Assembly (NCBI RefSeq): GCF_002858745.1 | Contig: NZ_PJRO01000003.1 | Location: 372,001 to 436,000 of the forward strand | From: Mesorhizobium loti | GTDB taxonomy: Bacteria; Pseudomonadota; Alphaproteobacteria; Rhizobiales; Rhizobiaceae | Direction: 5' to 3' | DNA length: 64,000 bases | In this document: positions 47,796-60,245 of the stretch, one piece after another | How positions within the stretch are numbered: the stretch's first letter is position 1 | Layout: every line of letters starts with the position of its first letter | Translations under genes and position numbers: made by a program | Notes under the pieces: generated by a model | What the model was told of the DNA's origin: nothing | Databases searched by the model: none | Seen by the model: the letters and a program-made list of their open reading frames with translations, nothing else

Positions 47796-47817
47796 GACGG
47801 CGGCGAACGCCGCCGTC
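47796..47817. terminator. Hairpin at the end of the betaine transporter operon
   Basis: GACGGCGGCG and CGCCGCCGTC form a perfect 10-bp stem with a two-base centre, 49 bp after the binding-protein stop. No T-run follows, so a terminator role is moderately supported. Confidence 0.5.
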
Positions 47818-47866
47818 AGGAAAAATGGTCGCGGTCATTCCTGGGGTCACCAGAAAGTTTGCGACC

Positions 47867-48730
47867 TTATCCTTCAAGCCACTTCTTCACCTGGTCGGGG
47901 TGATCGGCGATGTATTTGTCGACCGCCTTTTCGTAGGAAGTTTCCTGGGCATCGAACATCGCCGCCTCGAGTTCGGGGATCGGCAGGTTCATGCGCGAAA
48001 GCAGTTCCGCGACCTTGGGATTGTCCGCCTTGAACCCTTTGCGGGCGAGGATGTCGATATGTTCGGCCTTGCCGAGAGAGCCCTTGGGATCGTCGATGTA
48101 GCGCAGCTTGTATTTGCCGAACATCCAGTGCGGGCTCCAGGCCGTGGCGACGAACCACTTCTCGGAACGCATGGCGCGGTCGACCGTGGTCAGCATGCCG
48201 GCCTCGCTGGAGATCTTGAGCTTGTAGTCCAGGCCGTAATCCTTGACCGCCTGCTCGGAAAGCCGCGTCAGGCCGGCGCCCGGATCGATGCCTTGCACCT
48301 CGCCGCCGAGCTTCTGCTTGACCTCGTCCTTTTTCAGATCCTCGATCGAGCTGATCTCGCTTTCGGGGATATATTGCGGGACGACCCAGCCCAGCTTTGC
48401 GCCGTCATAGATCGTCCCGAGCGTCTCCACCTTGGACTCCACGCGCTTGAAATAGTCGGCATGGGTTTCCGGCAGCCAGGCCATCATCATGGCGTCGATG
48501 TCGCCCCGGCTGACACCCTGGTAGAGCGGAGCGACATCCGTCTGCACGAGTTCGACTTTCTGGCCGAGCTTGTCCTGGATGAGCTTGGCAGCGAGTTTGG
48601 TGACGAATTCCGCGTCCGACCACGCAGCCCAGCCCAGCTTCACGGGCTTGCCGTCCTGTGCGAAGGCTGCGGCGGTCATGCTGCCTGCAACGAGCGCGGC
48701 AAGCCCAATATGCGTCAGTGTTCTGAACAT
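47867..48730 (-). CDS. Glycine betaine/quaternary amine ABC transporter substrate-binding protein (OpuAC/ProX type)
   Basis: A signal peptide (MFRTLTHIGLAALVAGSMTA, then AAFAQ) precedes an OpuAC-type fold. PVKLGWAAWSDAEFVTKLAA comes first, with aromatic residues that normally form the cation cage. VAPLYQGVSRGDIDAMMMAWLPETHADY follows (split here for length as VAPLYQGVSRGDIDAMMMAW and LPETHADY), and later VATAWSPHWMFGKYKLRY. It binds trimethylammonium compounds. The ATG at 48730 has AGGAG upstream. It is the third gene of the ATPase-permease-binding protein operon. Confidence 0.93.
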   Translation of the reverse strand: MFRTLTHIGLAALVAGSMTAAAFAQDGKPVKLGWAAWSDAEFVTKLAAKLIQDKLGQKVELVQTDVAPLYQGVSRGDIDAMMMAWLPETHADYFKRVESKVETLGTIYDGAKLGWVVPQYIPESEISSIEDLKKDEVKQKLGGEVQGIDPGAGLTRLSEQAVKDYGLDYKLKISSEAGMLTTVDRAMRSEKWFVATAWSPHWMFGKYKLRYIDDPKGSLGKAEHIDILARKGFKADNPKVAELLSRMNLPIPELEAAMFDAQETSYEKAVDKYIADHPDQVKKWLEG

Positions 48731-48755
48731 GTTTTCTCCTTCGTATTTTAGAAGT

Positions 48756-49685
48756 TCAAGCGGTGGCGGAACGCTGCTCGGCATCAGCCGGAACGCGGTC
48801 CGGCGAAGTCGCCTGCTGGCCTTTCTCGGCCTTGCGGAGGACAAGGAACCTCAGAAAGCCCGAGCTGCCCTTGCCAAAGCTCTGGGTGATCCGATCAAGC
48901 ACCACGGCCAGGATCACGACGGCCAGACCGCCTTCGAAGCCGGCGCCGACATCCAGACGCTGAATGCCTGTCAGCACATGGTTGCCGAGCCCGCCTGCGC
49001 CGATCATCGAGGCAATGACGACCATCGAAAGCGACAGCATGATCGTCTGGTTCACGCCGGCCATGATCGAGGGCATGGCATTCGGCAACTGCACCTTGAA
49101 CAGAAGCTGCGAGGGCGTGCAGCCGAAGGCCAGTCCCGCCTCGATGAACTCGGCATGCACCTGCCGGATGCCGAGATTGGTCAGCCGCACCACAGGCGGC
49201 ATGGCGAAGATGACCGTAGCGATGGTGCCGGGCACGGCTCCCAGGCCGAAGAACATCGCAGCCGGGATCAGATAGACGAAGGCCGGCATCGTCTGCATCA
49301 GGTCGAGCACAGGCCGCAGCAGGCTTGCGACCCTGTCGGACCGCGCCATGGCGATGCCCGCCGGGATTCCGACGACGACCGCGATAATGGTGGCCGAAAG
49401 CACCAGCGATAGCGTCTCCATGGTGCCCTGCCACAGGCCCATATGATTGACCAGGGCAAGCGCCAACAGGGCAAAGATGGAAAACTTCCATCCCACCCGC
49501 CAAAGCGACAGCATCGTCAGTATGGCGATACCCGCCACCGGCGGAATGTCCACCAGCATGCCCTGGATGCCATCGGTGACGAAGCCGATCGCCGTGGCGA
49601 TCAGATCCAAGGCAGGAGTGAAGTTGTCGAGGATGTAATTGACGGTGACGTCGGCGCCATGGCCGACACTGAAATTGAGATCCAT
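48756..49685 (-). CDS. Glycine betaine-type ABC transporter permease (OpuAB/ProW type)
   Basis: The 309-residue membrane protein has six to seven helices and the ProW-type segments GIPAGIAMARSDRVASLLRP, LDLMQTMPAFVYLIPAAMFF and the coupling loop FIEAGLAFGCTPSQLLFKVQ. The ATG at 49685 has GGAGG upstream. It sits between the ATPase and binding-protein genes. Confidence 0.94.
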   Translation of the reverse strand: MDLNFSVGHGADVTVNYILDNFTPALDLIATAIGFVTDGIQGMLVDIPPVAGIAILTMLSLWRVGWKFSIFALLALALVNHMGLWQGTMETLSLVLSATIIAVVVGIPAGIAMARSDRVASLLRPVLDLMQTMPAFVYLIPAAMFFGLGAVPGTIATVIFAMPPVVRLTNLGIRQVHAEFIEAGLAFGCTPSQLLFKVQLPNAMPSIMAGVNQTIMLSLSMVVIASMIGAGGLGNHVLTGIQRLDVGAGFEGGLAVVILAVVLDRITQSFGKGSSGFLRFLVLRKAEKGQQATSPDRVPADAEQRSATA

Positions 49686-49708
49686 GGTTTCTTTCCTCCG
49701 GCCCCGGC

Positions 49709-50962
49709 TCAACCGGCCCGGTCGAGCGTTTCCAGAAGCGCCGACTTGCTGATGGAGCCGACATAGCGGCCATGCTCGTCGACCACGGGAACGGGCCAGC
49801 GGCTTTCGGCCACGCGACCCAGCACGTTGGACAGGGGTTCGCCGGCAGGTATGGGCTCCACGTCCTGGAGGAAGGCGTTGCGATAGGGCTCTGCGACCTT
49901 GGTCTTGATCTTGTCGATCAGCGCATCCTGGCTGACCATGCCTTGGAACTTTCTGTCGCGGCCGACAACGATGGCAACGTCGCGCCCCGACTGCTCCATC
50001 TGCTCCAGCGCCGCCGCCACGGAGACGCCCTGCCGGTCGATGATGGTCAGCTGCGTCTTGCGGGCGATGTCACCGGCCTTGAACACCTGCGAGACATCCA
50101 CATTGCGGAAGAAGGACCGTACATAGTCGTTGGCCGGCCGGGAGACGATCTCGTCCGGTGTACCGACCTGCACGACCTTGCCGTGCTGCATGATGCAGAT
50201 GCGGTCGCCGATGCGCATGGCTTCGTCGAGATCATGGCTGACGAAGATGACCGTGCGATTCTGCTCGGCCTGGAGGCGCATCAGTTCATCCTGCATCTCG
50301 GTGCGGATCAGCGGATCGAGCGCGGAAAAGGCTTCGTCCATGAGCAGGACGGTCGGCTCGCTGGCCAGCGCCCGCGCCAAGCCGACGCGCTGTTTCATGC
50401 CGCCCGAGAGCTCGTCCGGCCTGCTTTTCGCATAAGGCTTCAGTCCGACCGCATCGAGCGCGGCAAGCGCTTTCTCGGTGCGCTCGGCCTCGCCCATCCC
50501 GGCGATTTCCAATCCGAAGGCGGCGTTGTTGAGCACGTTGCGGTTGGGAAGCAAGGCAAATGATTGAAACACCATGCTCATGTCGCGCCGGCGCAGTTCG
50601 ATAAGCTCGCGCTTCGACATTTTCGTGATGTCGCGGCCGTCGATTTCGACGGCTCCGGCGGTTGGCTCGATCAGGCGATTGAGAAGGCGAAGCAGCGTCG
50701 ACTTACCCGAACCGGACAGGCCCATGATGACAAAGGTCTCGCCGGCCATGATGTCGAAGCTCGCGTCATCGACGCCGATCGTACAACCGGTGGACGCGTG
50801 GATTTCCGATTTGCTGGTGCCTGAACGCGCCATTTCCAGCGCACGCCCGGCGTCTTCACCGAAAATCTTGTAAACGTTCTTAAGGCTTATCTTGATGCCG
50901 TCTGAGACATATGATTTTATTTTTTCGTTACTTATTGAAGTGTAAGAAGAAGATGTTGCCAT
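49709..50962 (-). CDS. Glycine betaine-type ABC transporter ATPase with CBS domains (OpuAA/ProV type)
   Basis: The 417-residue ATPase has the ProV-type insertion before Walker A (KIFGEDAGRALEMARSG), then MGLSGSGKST, the signature LSGGMKQRVGLARA and Walker B LLMDEAFSALDPL. Two C-terminal CBS domains (about residues 290-417) usually sense ionic strength. It powers uptake of glycine betaine, proline betaine or related compounds. It is the first gene of the operon; the promoter should lie in the long gap beyond 50962. Confidence 0.95.
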   Translation of the reverse strand: MATSSSYTSISNEKIKSYVSDGIKISLKNVYKIFGEDAGRALEMARSGTSKSEIHASTGCTIGVDDASFDIMAGETFVIMGLSGSGKSTLLRLLNRLIEPTAGAVEIDGRDITKMSKRELIELRRRDMSMVFQSFALLPNRNVLNNAAFGLEIAGMGEAERTEKALAALDAVGLKPYAKSRPDELSGGMKQRVGLARALASEPTVLLMDEAFSALDPLIRTEMQDELMRLQAEQNRTVIFVSHDLDEAMRIGDRICIMQHGKVVQVGTPDEIVSRPANDYVRSFFRNVDVSQVFKAGDIARKTQLTIIDRQGVSVAAALEQMEQSGRDVAIVVGRDRKFQGMVSQDALIDKIKTKVAEPYRNAFLQDVEPIPAGEPLSNVLGRVAESRWPVPVVDEHGRYVGSISKSALLETLDRAG

Positions 50963-51919
50963 ATTTCGAGTCGAAAATCTGCTGCATCAGCAGATAAGCT
51001 TTCCTTTTCTGTGAGCGAAATATTGATCGCCCTCGCCGGGGCGACAAAAATAATTGTCAGCCATGCCTGGAGAACCGAAATGATATTCGCGATCCAGGTT
51101 CGCCATATAAGCGCTATGACGGATGCTGTCCACCCCGCGGACACCCAATGACACAACCCTGGATAGTATGATGACGGTTGAAAAAATCGAGCCCCGGACG
51201 AAGAGAGGCCTCGAGCGAACCGCAAGAACGCACTTTTCCCGGGCCTTCGGAGGGAACCTTTCGTCGGGTTTGCGTCGAAAGAAAAAGTTGTAACGTATCC
51301 CTATTTTTTCACCCAATTGCATCCGATGAACAGCGGACGCGACCGAGTAACGAAGCCGCTAGCCTGCCAACTTGCCACCTAAACCTGGCCTGAAATGACG
51401 CCGACAAACAGGCTTCGAAAACAGGATCATCAATTCATCGAAAAATGGAGACATCGCGGCGGCGCGCTACTCTTTCAAAAAAGGAACCGTCGTGCTGAGC
51501 GGCCCGCATCCCGAAGCCGACAAGACATGGTTCGAGGATGCCGAACTTCCGCTGGAGAAGATGTCGAAGACCAACCTGCTCAAAGATCTGCTTTCCAGCT
51601 TCTAGCCGTTATGAGCCTCACTCGATCGGCTTTGATCGGGATCTGCGTTGCGGTCGGACGCAATCGACATCGCAGAAGCAAAGGCAAGACCGCAAGTCTG
51701 GCGTTTCCTGCACGACTCTGGGCAGGACTCCAGGCCTGATCCGCATCCGAAAACGCCCCCCACCGCTGGCGGTGAGGTCACGTCGCTGCGGTCGTCGCTT
51801 GACGCAGTTGCAAGTCGCATTCCCGCACGACGCAGCGGTCGCAAGTTCGGCCCCTCGGTAAGCATATGAAATCCTCATTTCACCGAATTGCATCTTCAGC
51901 CGAAGGCAGGCGGCAGAAA
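50963..51919. other. Long intergenic region with a gene remnant
   Basis: No intact gene is convincing across these 957 bp. The part next to 50963 must contain the betaine-transporter promoter. The stretch at 51399-51605 is a broken gene fragment, described separately. The rest has open frames on both strands, but none resembles a known family. The region looks like a decayed or inserted segment. Confidence 0.5.
51399..51605 (+). pseudogene. C-terminal remnant of a glutamine-amidotransferase-like (BPL_N type) gene
   Basis: The frame reads GDIAAARYSFKKGTVVLSG, PHPEADKTWF, EDAELPLEKMSKTNLLKD and ends LLSSF. The KGTVVLSGPHPEA segment is typical of the C-terminal active-site His/Glu region of BPL_N and similar class-I amidotransferase-like proteins. 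A stop codon at 51396-51398 cuts the frame upstream and there is no start codon, so only the tail survives. The family call rests on one motif. Confidence 0.5.
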
Positions 51920-54627
<2,708 letters not shown>

Positions 54628-54667
54628 AGTTCCCGCCCGAAAAGCGGACGGGTAAACGGCAGGGATT

Positions 54668-54690
54668 AGCCGGCGCATTGCGCCGGCTTT
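54668..54690 (+). terminator. Terminator of the LysR gene
   Basis: AGCCGGCGC and GCGCCGGCT form a 9-bp stem with a three-base loop, followed on the plus strand by TTTCC. It lies 41 bp after the LysR stop and 16 bp before the convergent binding-protein stop. Confidence 0.7.
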
Positions 54691-54706
54691 CCTTCAAGGA
54701 TCGGAA

Positions 54707-56359
54707 TCAGGCCTGTTCCAGCCAGACGTTCTGCAGATCCATCTCGAAGGTCTGGTGGATGCCGTAGTTCTTCACCTTCTTGCTCATGTGGCAATAAAGC
54801 TTCTGCCAGTAGGGTTGGATGATGACGCCTGAATCCTGAAGGATCGTCTCGAGATCCTTCATCACTTCGCGCCGCTTCTCCACATCGTTGATGGAGAGCG
54901 CCGTTTTCAACTTGGCGTCGAAATCGGGATTGGAATAGCCGGATTCGTTCCAGGCCTCACCGGTGCGATAGCCGAGCGCCAGCACCTGGACGGCGAGCGG
55001 GCGCATGTACCAGATCGTCATGGAATAGGGGTACTTCGTCCAGTCGTTCCAGAAGGTCGACCCCGGCAGCACGGTTCGTTTGACCTTGATGCCGGCCTCG
55101 CGCAGCTGCGCTGCGATCGCGTCGCCGGTGTTCTTCTGCCAGTCGTCCTCGATCGTTATCAGCTCATGCTCGAAGTCGGCCTGGCCAGCCTCGGCCATCA
55201 GCTTCCTGGCACCGGCAGCGTCGCGCTCCTTCTTGGGCAGCGCGTAATATTCGGGCTGGATCGGGCTGACGTGATGGTTTTCACCGACCGTTCCGCGCCC
55301 GCTGTAGCCGAGCTGCAGCACGACATTGTTGTCGACCGCCATCTGCAGCGCGTTGCGCACCCTCTGGTCGTCATAGGGCTTGTGCGTAACGTTGGTGCGG
55401 GCCACCAGCGTCGTCGCCGTCGCGACCTCCGACTTCACCAGATCCATCTTGTCCAGGATGTCGATGAAATCGGCCGGCGTTTCCAGGTTGAGGTCGATCT
55501 CACCCGATTCAAACGCATTCACCGCGGCATTGAAATCGGTGCCGTAGTCGGTGAACTCGACGCCGTCGAGCGGTGCCTCGCCACCCCACCACTTGCCGTT
55601 TTCGCGCCGCTTGACCACCGCTTTCTGGCCGACGGCATAAGACACCAGCTCGAACGGTCCGGTGCCGATCGGCTTCTTCACCGGGTCGGCGCCATCCGCG
55701 TCGAAGTTGCGATGAACGATGAGCGCCGGATAGTCCGTGAAGTTCGGGACAAGCGCGATATCCGGCTCCTTGAGCTTCAGCTTCACCGTGTGGTCATCGA
55801 CCTTGGTGATGGCGCCATCGAGCGCCTTGCCGGTCTTCTCGTCGATCAGCGCGCCCATGCGCCCGGCCATGGAATTGCCGGCAGCAGCCTTTTCGCACCA
55901 GCGGGTCAGGTTGTAGGCGACGTCGTCGGCGGTGAAGGCATCGCCATTGTTCCAGGTCACCTCCTTGCGCACATGCAGCACATATTCGGTGGCATCGTCG
56001 TTGATGTCCCAGCTTTCGAGCAGCACCGGCTCGAAGGTGAACTCGCGGGTGTAGCGCACCAGCGGTTCGAGCCAGCTGCGCGAAACATTGGCGAGTTCCA
56101 CCCAGTCATAGGTGCGCGGATCCTTTTGCGCCTTGACCGGCATCGACACGCGAAGCGTACCGCCCTTCCTGGCCTCCTCGGCGAAAGCGGGCGTGGGAAC
56201 GGCTAGGCCGACCATGCCGTAGGCCAGGGTCGTCGAGGCGCCAAGGGCGCTTGCCAGCGCCAGGAACTCGCGCCGGTCGACACGACCTGCCAGCGCATCT
56301 TGTGCCATCACCTCGACGGCTGCGGGCACGCGGTCGCCATTGCTTCTGAAGAACCCCAT
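54707..56359 (-). CDS. Family-5 ABC transporter substrate-binding protein, Tat-exported
   Basis: The 550-residue protein has a long N-region with the twin-arginine-like motif [13 protein letters not shown] and a hydrophobic stretch, so Tat export is likely. The SBP_bac_5 fold follows ([21 protein letters not shown], then [20 protein letters not shown] and [16 protein letters not shown]). Members bind peptides, nickel, or small amines and opines. No permease or ATPase partner is adjacent. The ATG at 56359 has GGGAGGAG upstream. It is the third gene after the methyltransferase and flavoprotein genes. Confidence 0.9.
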   Translation of the reverse strand: MGFFRSNGDRVPAAVEVMAQDALAGRVDRREFLALASALGASTTLAYGMVGLAVPTPAFAEEARKGGTLRVSMPVKAQKDPRTYDWVELANVSRSWLEPLVRYTREFTFEPVLLESWDINDDATEYVLHVRKEVTWNNGDAFTADDVAYNLTRWCEKAAAGNSMAGRMGALIDEKTGKALDGAITKVDDHTVKLKLKEPDIALVPNFTDYPALIVHRNFDADGADPVKKPIGTGPFELVSYAVGQKAVVKRRENGKWWGGEAPLDGVEFTDYGTDFNAAVNAFESGEIDLNLETPADFIDILDKMDLVKSEVATATTLVARTNVTHKPYDDQRVRNALQMAVDNNVVLQLGYSGRGTVGENHHVSPIQPEYYALPKKERDAAGARKLMAEAGQADFEHELITIEDDWQKNTGDAIAAQLREAGIKVKRTVLPGSTFWNDWTKYPYSMTIWYMRPLAVQVLALGYRTGEAWNESGYSNPDFDAKLKTALSINDVEKRREVMKDLETILQDSGVIIQPYWQKLYCHMSKKVKNYGIHQTFEMDLQNVWLEQA

Positions 56360-56445
56360 TTTCTCCTCCCTTTCTTGGTTTGCTCGGTTCGTATTCCCTT
56401 GGATCTCTGAGCTTCTTGTTTCTCCGGCGCAGGCTGCGCCTTGCT

Positions 56446-58497
56446 TCATGTTCTCAGCCCGAACCGCACACCGTCATAGATGGCGGCATGGATGTTGCGG
56501 GACGCGACAGCATCGCCGATGCGGTAGAGGATGAAGGAGCCTGCGGGGTTGCGGTGGGGAAAGATGTCGCCGCCTGCGATCAGTCGCTCATAGTCGACCG
56601 CGCCTGTATTGGCGGAGAGTGGCTTCAGCGTCAGGTAGAGCTCGTCGAGTGGTGCCGTGCCATGCTCGACCACGACCTGGTCGACCAGCCTTGTCGCCTG
56701 CCATCCCTCGGCAAAGTCCGAGCCTAGCGTCGCCACCAGTTGGTTGCCGTCGCGCCTGACCGAGCGCAGGCGCGTGTTGATGGTGATGGTCACGCCCTTG
56801 GCATGGAAGGCGGCCATATAGGGAACATGATTGAGCCCACCCATTTCCGGCGCGAAGAACCGCTCGGGTGAAACCAGCTCGAGCCTGGCGCCCTGATTGG
56901 CGATGAGCTCGGCTGCCCCCATGCCCTGGTGACCGCCATTGTCATCGTAGAGCAGCACGTTTTCGGCCGCCTTGACCGCGCCCGAGAGGATGTCCCAGCT
57001 CGAGGTGACCAGCTCATCGCCCGCTTCCAGCGGCGGGTTCTGCGGAATGCCGCCCGTGGCGACGATGACCACATCCGGTTCCAGGTCCAGCACATCCTGG
57101 CTTTCGGCCCAGCTATCGTAGCGGATATCGACGCCGAGCCGCTCCAGTTCGGCGAGCCGCCAGTCGACGATGCCGATCAGCTCCTTGCGGCGCGGGTTCT
57201 GCGCGGCAAGCCGAATTTGCCCGCCCGCCTGCGAAGCAGCCTCCAACACCGTCACCGTGTGGCCGCGTTCAGCCGCCACACGCGCCGCCTCCAGTCCTGC
57301 CGGCCCAGCACCGACCACGACGATGCGTTTCAGTGCTCCATCCGTCCTGCCGATGACATGCGGGATCGTCGCCTCCCGCCCCGTTGCCGCATTGTGGATG
57401 CACAATGCCTCACCGCCCTCATAGATCCGGTCCAGGCAGTAGGTGGCACCGACACAGGGGCGGATCTCGTGCTCGCGGCCTTCCATGACCTTCCGCATGA
57501 TGTGCGGGTCGGCTATGTGGGCGCGTGTCATGCCGACCATGTCGAGCTTGCCGCTGGCAATGGCATGGCGCGCGGTCGCCACATCCTGGATGCGCGCGGC
57601 ATGGAAGGTCGGGAACTTCGTCGCCGCCCTCACCTCGCCGGCGAAGTCGAGATGCGGCGAGGAACGCATGCCCGTCACCGGGATGACCCTGGAGAGTGCG
57701 GCATCGCTCTCGATCGATCCCCGGATGATGTTGAGGAAGTCGACCTTGCCGGAGTTCGCCAGCCGCCGCGCGATCTCGATGCCTTCCTCCTTCGAAAGGC
57801 CGGCGGCGAAATCCTCGTCAGCCACCATGCGGATGCCGACGACGAAATCCTTGCCCACCGCTGCCCGCACGGCATCCAATACCATGTCGGTGAAGCGCAG
57901 CCGGTTCTCCAGCGAACCGCCGAAGTCGTCGTCGCGATGGTTGGTGGCCGGCGACCAGAAGCCGTCGATGAGATGGCCATAGGCCTCGAACTCGAAGCCA
58001 TCGAGGCCTGCCGCCTGGCAGCGCTGGGCAGCAGAAGCATAATCCCTAACGATGCGCTCGATGTCCCAATCCTCCGCTGTCTTGGGAAAGGCGCGGTGGG
58101 CCGGCTCGCGTACCCGCGAGGCCGACAGCACCGGCAGCCAGTCGGCCTTGTTCCAGCCGGTGCGGCGGCCGAGATGCGTGATCTGGATCATCACCTTGCA
58201 ATCATGCTCGTGGCAGGCGTCGGCAAGTTCGGCCAGCCAGGGCACGATGGCATCGTCGTAGAGGTGCAGGTTGCCGAAGGCAGCCGGGCTGTCACGCGAC
58301 ACGATGGCCGAGCCCGCCGTCATCGTCAGCGCCATACCGCCCTTGGCTTTCTCGGCATGATAGAGCCGGTAACGCTCTTTCGGCATGCCGTCTTCCGAAT
58401 AGGCCGGCTCATGGCTCGTCGACATCACCCGGTTCTTGAGCATCAGGTGCTTCAGTTGGTACGGCTGAAGAAGCGGATCTTTTGTTGCCGAAGTCAT
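56446..58497 (-). CDS. Trimethylamine-dehydrogenase-like FMN/Fe-S/FAD oxidoreductase, probable N-methyl demethylase
   Basis: Residues 1-345 form an FMN barrel of the old-yellow-enzyme type ([57 protein letters not shown]). An iron-sulfur region follows ([19 protein letters not shown]), then an FAD/NAD(P) domain ([20 protein letters not shown]). This layout is shared by trimethylamine, histamine and dimethylglycine dehydrogenases and N-methylproline demethylases. Only three cluster cysteines are seen (348, 354, 366), with Ala351 where a fourth is expected. Its position after an MttB-type gene suggests demethylation of a methylated amine. Frames extending beyond 58497 overlap the methyltransferase and are rejected. 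Confidence 0.87.
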   Translation of the reverse strand: MTSATKDPLLQPYQLKHLMLKNRVMSTSHEPAYSEDGMPKERYRLYHAEKAKGGMALTMTAGSAIVSRDSPAAFGNLHLYDDAIVPWLAELADACHEHDCKVMIQITHLGRRTGWNKADWLPVLSASRVREPAHRAFPKTAEDWDIERIVRDYASAAQRCQAAGLDGFEFEAYGHLIDGFWSPATNHRDDDFGGSLENRLRFTDMVLDAVRAAVGKDFVVGIRMVADEDFAAGLSKEEGIEIARRLANSGKVDFLNIIRGSIESDAALSRVIPVTGMRSSPHLDFAGEVRAATKFPTFHAARIQDVATARHAIASGKLDMVGMTRAHIADPHIMRKVMEGREHEIRPCVGATYCLDRIYEGGEALCIHNAATGREATIPHVIGRTDGALKRIVVVGAGPAGLEAARVAAERGHTVTVLEAASQAGGQIRLAAQNPRRKELIGIVDWRLAELERLGVDIRYDSWAESQDVLDLEPDVVIVATGGIPQNPPLEAGDELVTSSWDILSGAVKAAENVLLYDDNGGHQGMGAAELIANQGARLELVSPERFFAPEMGGLNHVPYMAAFHAKGVTITINTRLRSVRRDGNQLVATLGSDFAEGWQATRLVDQVVVEHGTAPLDELYLTLKPLSANTGAVDYERLIAGGDIFPHRNPAGSFILYRIGDAVASRNIHAAIYDGVRFGLRT

Positions 58498-58570
58498 AGG
58501 GTGACCTGCCTGATTCTGAACGGAAACTGCAGGCGGATCATGCCGATTCGCGATGCTGAGATCATCTGTT

Positions 58571-60130
58571 TCAATTGACGGTATCCGGCAGCCTTTCCTC
58601 GCGCCGCGCGATGAAGTCCTCCAGTGCCTCGGCGATGCCCTCGTCGAGCTTCGGCTCCTCGTAGTCGGCCAGCATGTTGCGCGCCTTTTCGCGACCGCGT
58701 GTATCGTGATCCTTCGCGCCTTCGGCCTTCCATTGCTCGAAGGAATTGAAGTCCATGATGCTGGGACTGAAGAAGGCTTTCTCGAAATGATCGAGCGTGT
58801 GCTGGGTGCCGAGAAAATGACCGGCCGGACCGACTTCGCGAACCGCCGCCATAGCGTCCTTGAAATCCTCGAACGGCACCCCGCCGGCATATTTGTACCA
58901 TCCGACAAGCTGCTCGCAGTCGGTGGCGAACTTCGAATAGCCGCAGGTCAATCCGGCTTCCAGCCAGCCCGCGGAATGCCAGATGTAGTTGGCGCCGGAC
59001 AGGATAGCGGCATGCATCAGCATGTTCGCTTCATAACCCGCCTGCGCGTCGTTCAGCTTGGAGCCGACATGGAAGCCGGAGGTGCGCCACGGCAGCCGGT
59101 ATTTCCGGGCGAGCGCGCCCATGAGGTACATCATCTGGGCGGCTTCCGGCGTCCCGCCCATAGGCGCGCCGGTCTTCATATCCACCGCAACCATGAACTG
59201 CCCGTAGATCTGCGGCGAGCCTGGACGCAGCAGCTGCGTGAAGGCGACGCCCGCCAGCGCCTCGGCATTGACCTGCGCGACAGCGCCCACCGACGAAGCC
59301 GATGTCGAAGCACCGCAAAGGGCAAAGGGGGCGAGGATCAGCGGCTGGTTGTTTCGCGCATAGACCTTCATGGCGTCGAGCATGGTTGCATCCCACACCA
59401 GCGGCGAGTTGCAGTTGGTGATCGACACCAGCACCGGATTGTCGCGGACATAGTCCTCGCCGAACACGATGCCGGCCATGGCCATCGTGTCTTCGGCGCG
59501 GTCCTTCGACGTCACGATGCCCATGAACGGCTTGTCGGAGTGCTTCAGGGCCGAATGGATGATGTGCAGGTGCCGTTTCGGCACCGGGATCTCCATCGGC
59601 TCGCAGATGATCGAGCTCGACGAGTGCAGCGCCGGCGCCATGTAGGCGAGTTTGTGGAAATTCTGCAGGTCGGCCAGCGTGCCGTAGCGCCGGTTGTTAT
59701 CGAGGTCGCGGACATAAGGCGCACCGTACATCGGCACGAAGATGGAATTCTTGCCGCCAATGCGCACCGAGCGCTCCGGGTTGCGCGCATTGAGCGTAAA
59801 TTCGGCGGGAACCTTCGACACCAGATCCATCAGGAGGGCACGATCGAGGCGGACCCGCGTGCCCGAGACATCGGCTCCGGCCTGCCGCCACAAGGCGATC
59901 GCCTCGTCGTCGCGGAATTCGCAGCCGACCTCCTCCAGTATGGAGAGGGATTCCTGATGGATCAGTTCGACCGCTTCGTCAGGAACGATCTCATAGGCTG
60001 GAATCTGGCGCACCAGCGTGGGGAAGGCCGGCAAGGCAGCGCTTCTCAACGCCTTGCGACCGACGCGCCCGCCACCGCGGCGATGTGCGGCCGGCGTTTC
60101 CGTGATCTGGCTTATATCTGCAACACTCAT
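58571..60130 (-). CDS. MttB family trimethylamine/quaternary amine methyltransferase (non-pyrrolysine type)
   Basis: The 519-residue protein is an MttB-superfamily barrel (IHQESLSILEEVGCEFRDDE, APYVRDLDNNRRYGTLADLQ, then ILAPFALCGASTSASSVGAV and NYIWHSAGWLEAGLTCGY). No in-frame TAG interrupts it, so it is not a pyrrolysine enzyme. Relatives such as MtgB, MtcB and MtpB move a methyl group from glycine betaine, carnitine or proline betaine to a corrinoid protein; the substrate here is unknown. No corrinoid-binding partner is in the window. The ATG at 60130 has GGAGGGAG upstream. The TMADH-like gene follows 73 bp later. Confidence 0.88.
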   Translation of the reverse strand: MSVADISQITETPAAHRRGGGRVGRKALRSAALPAFPTLVRQIPAYEIVPDEAVELIHQESLSILEEVGCEFRDDEAIALWRQAGADVSGTRVRLDRALLMDLVSKVPAEFTLNARNPERSVRIGGKNSIFVPMYGAPYVRDLDNNRRYGTLADLQNFHKLAYMAPALHSSSSIICEPMEIPVPKRHLHIIHSALKHSDKPFMGIVTSKDRAEDTMAMAGIVFGEDYVRDNPVLVSITNCNSPLVWDATMLDAMKVYARNNQPLILAPFALCGASTSASSVGAVAQVNAEALAGVAFTQLLRPGSPQIYGQFMVAVDMKTGAPMGGTPEAAQMMYLMGALARKYRLPWRTSGFHVGSKLNDAQAGYEANMLMHAAILSGANYIWHSAGWLEAGLTCGYSKFATDCEQLVGWYKYAGGVPFEDFKDAMAAVREVGPAGHFLGTQHTLDHFEKAFFSPSIMDFNSFEQWKAEGAKDHDTRGREKARNMLADYEEPKLDEGIAEALEDFIARREERLPDTVN

Positions 60131-60177
60131 ATTTGGCGTTCTCCCTCCGGAAAGAGAACGCGCTGCACCTCGGTTGT

Positions 60178-60236
60178 TCAAGCGAATAAGGAGCCCTGTT
60201 CGCTTGAGTTCAACTCAAGCGTAACCGGTTCAAGCG
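60178..60236. promoter_or_regulatory. Inverted-repeat array upstream of the MttB-family gene
   Basis: The heptamer TCAAGCG (or its complement CGCTTGA) occurs four times: 60178-60184, 60201-60207 (inverted), 60215-60221 and 60230-60236. Inside, TCAAGCGAA/TTCGCTTGA are 9-bp arms, and the two middle copies form a 10-1-10 palindrome (60201-60221). No T-run follows, so it looks like an operator array rather than a LysR terminator. The likely regulator is the LysR encoded just upstream. Confidence 0.6.
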
Positions 60237-60245
60237 TTGATCGGA

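Noticed and set aside
51618..51893. 91-residue minus-strand frame in the long intergenic region
   Set aside because: No ribosome site, no family resemblance and skewed composition; overlaps other equally weak frames.
56929..58578. 549-residue plus-strand frame over the TMADH-like gene
   Set aside because: It is antisense to a clear FMN/FAD protein and resembles no family.
58498..58908. N-terminal extension of the TMADH-like protein
   Set aside because: The added residues overlap the methyltransferase gene out of frame; the family start is at 58497.
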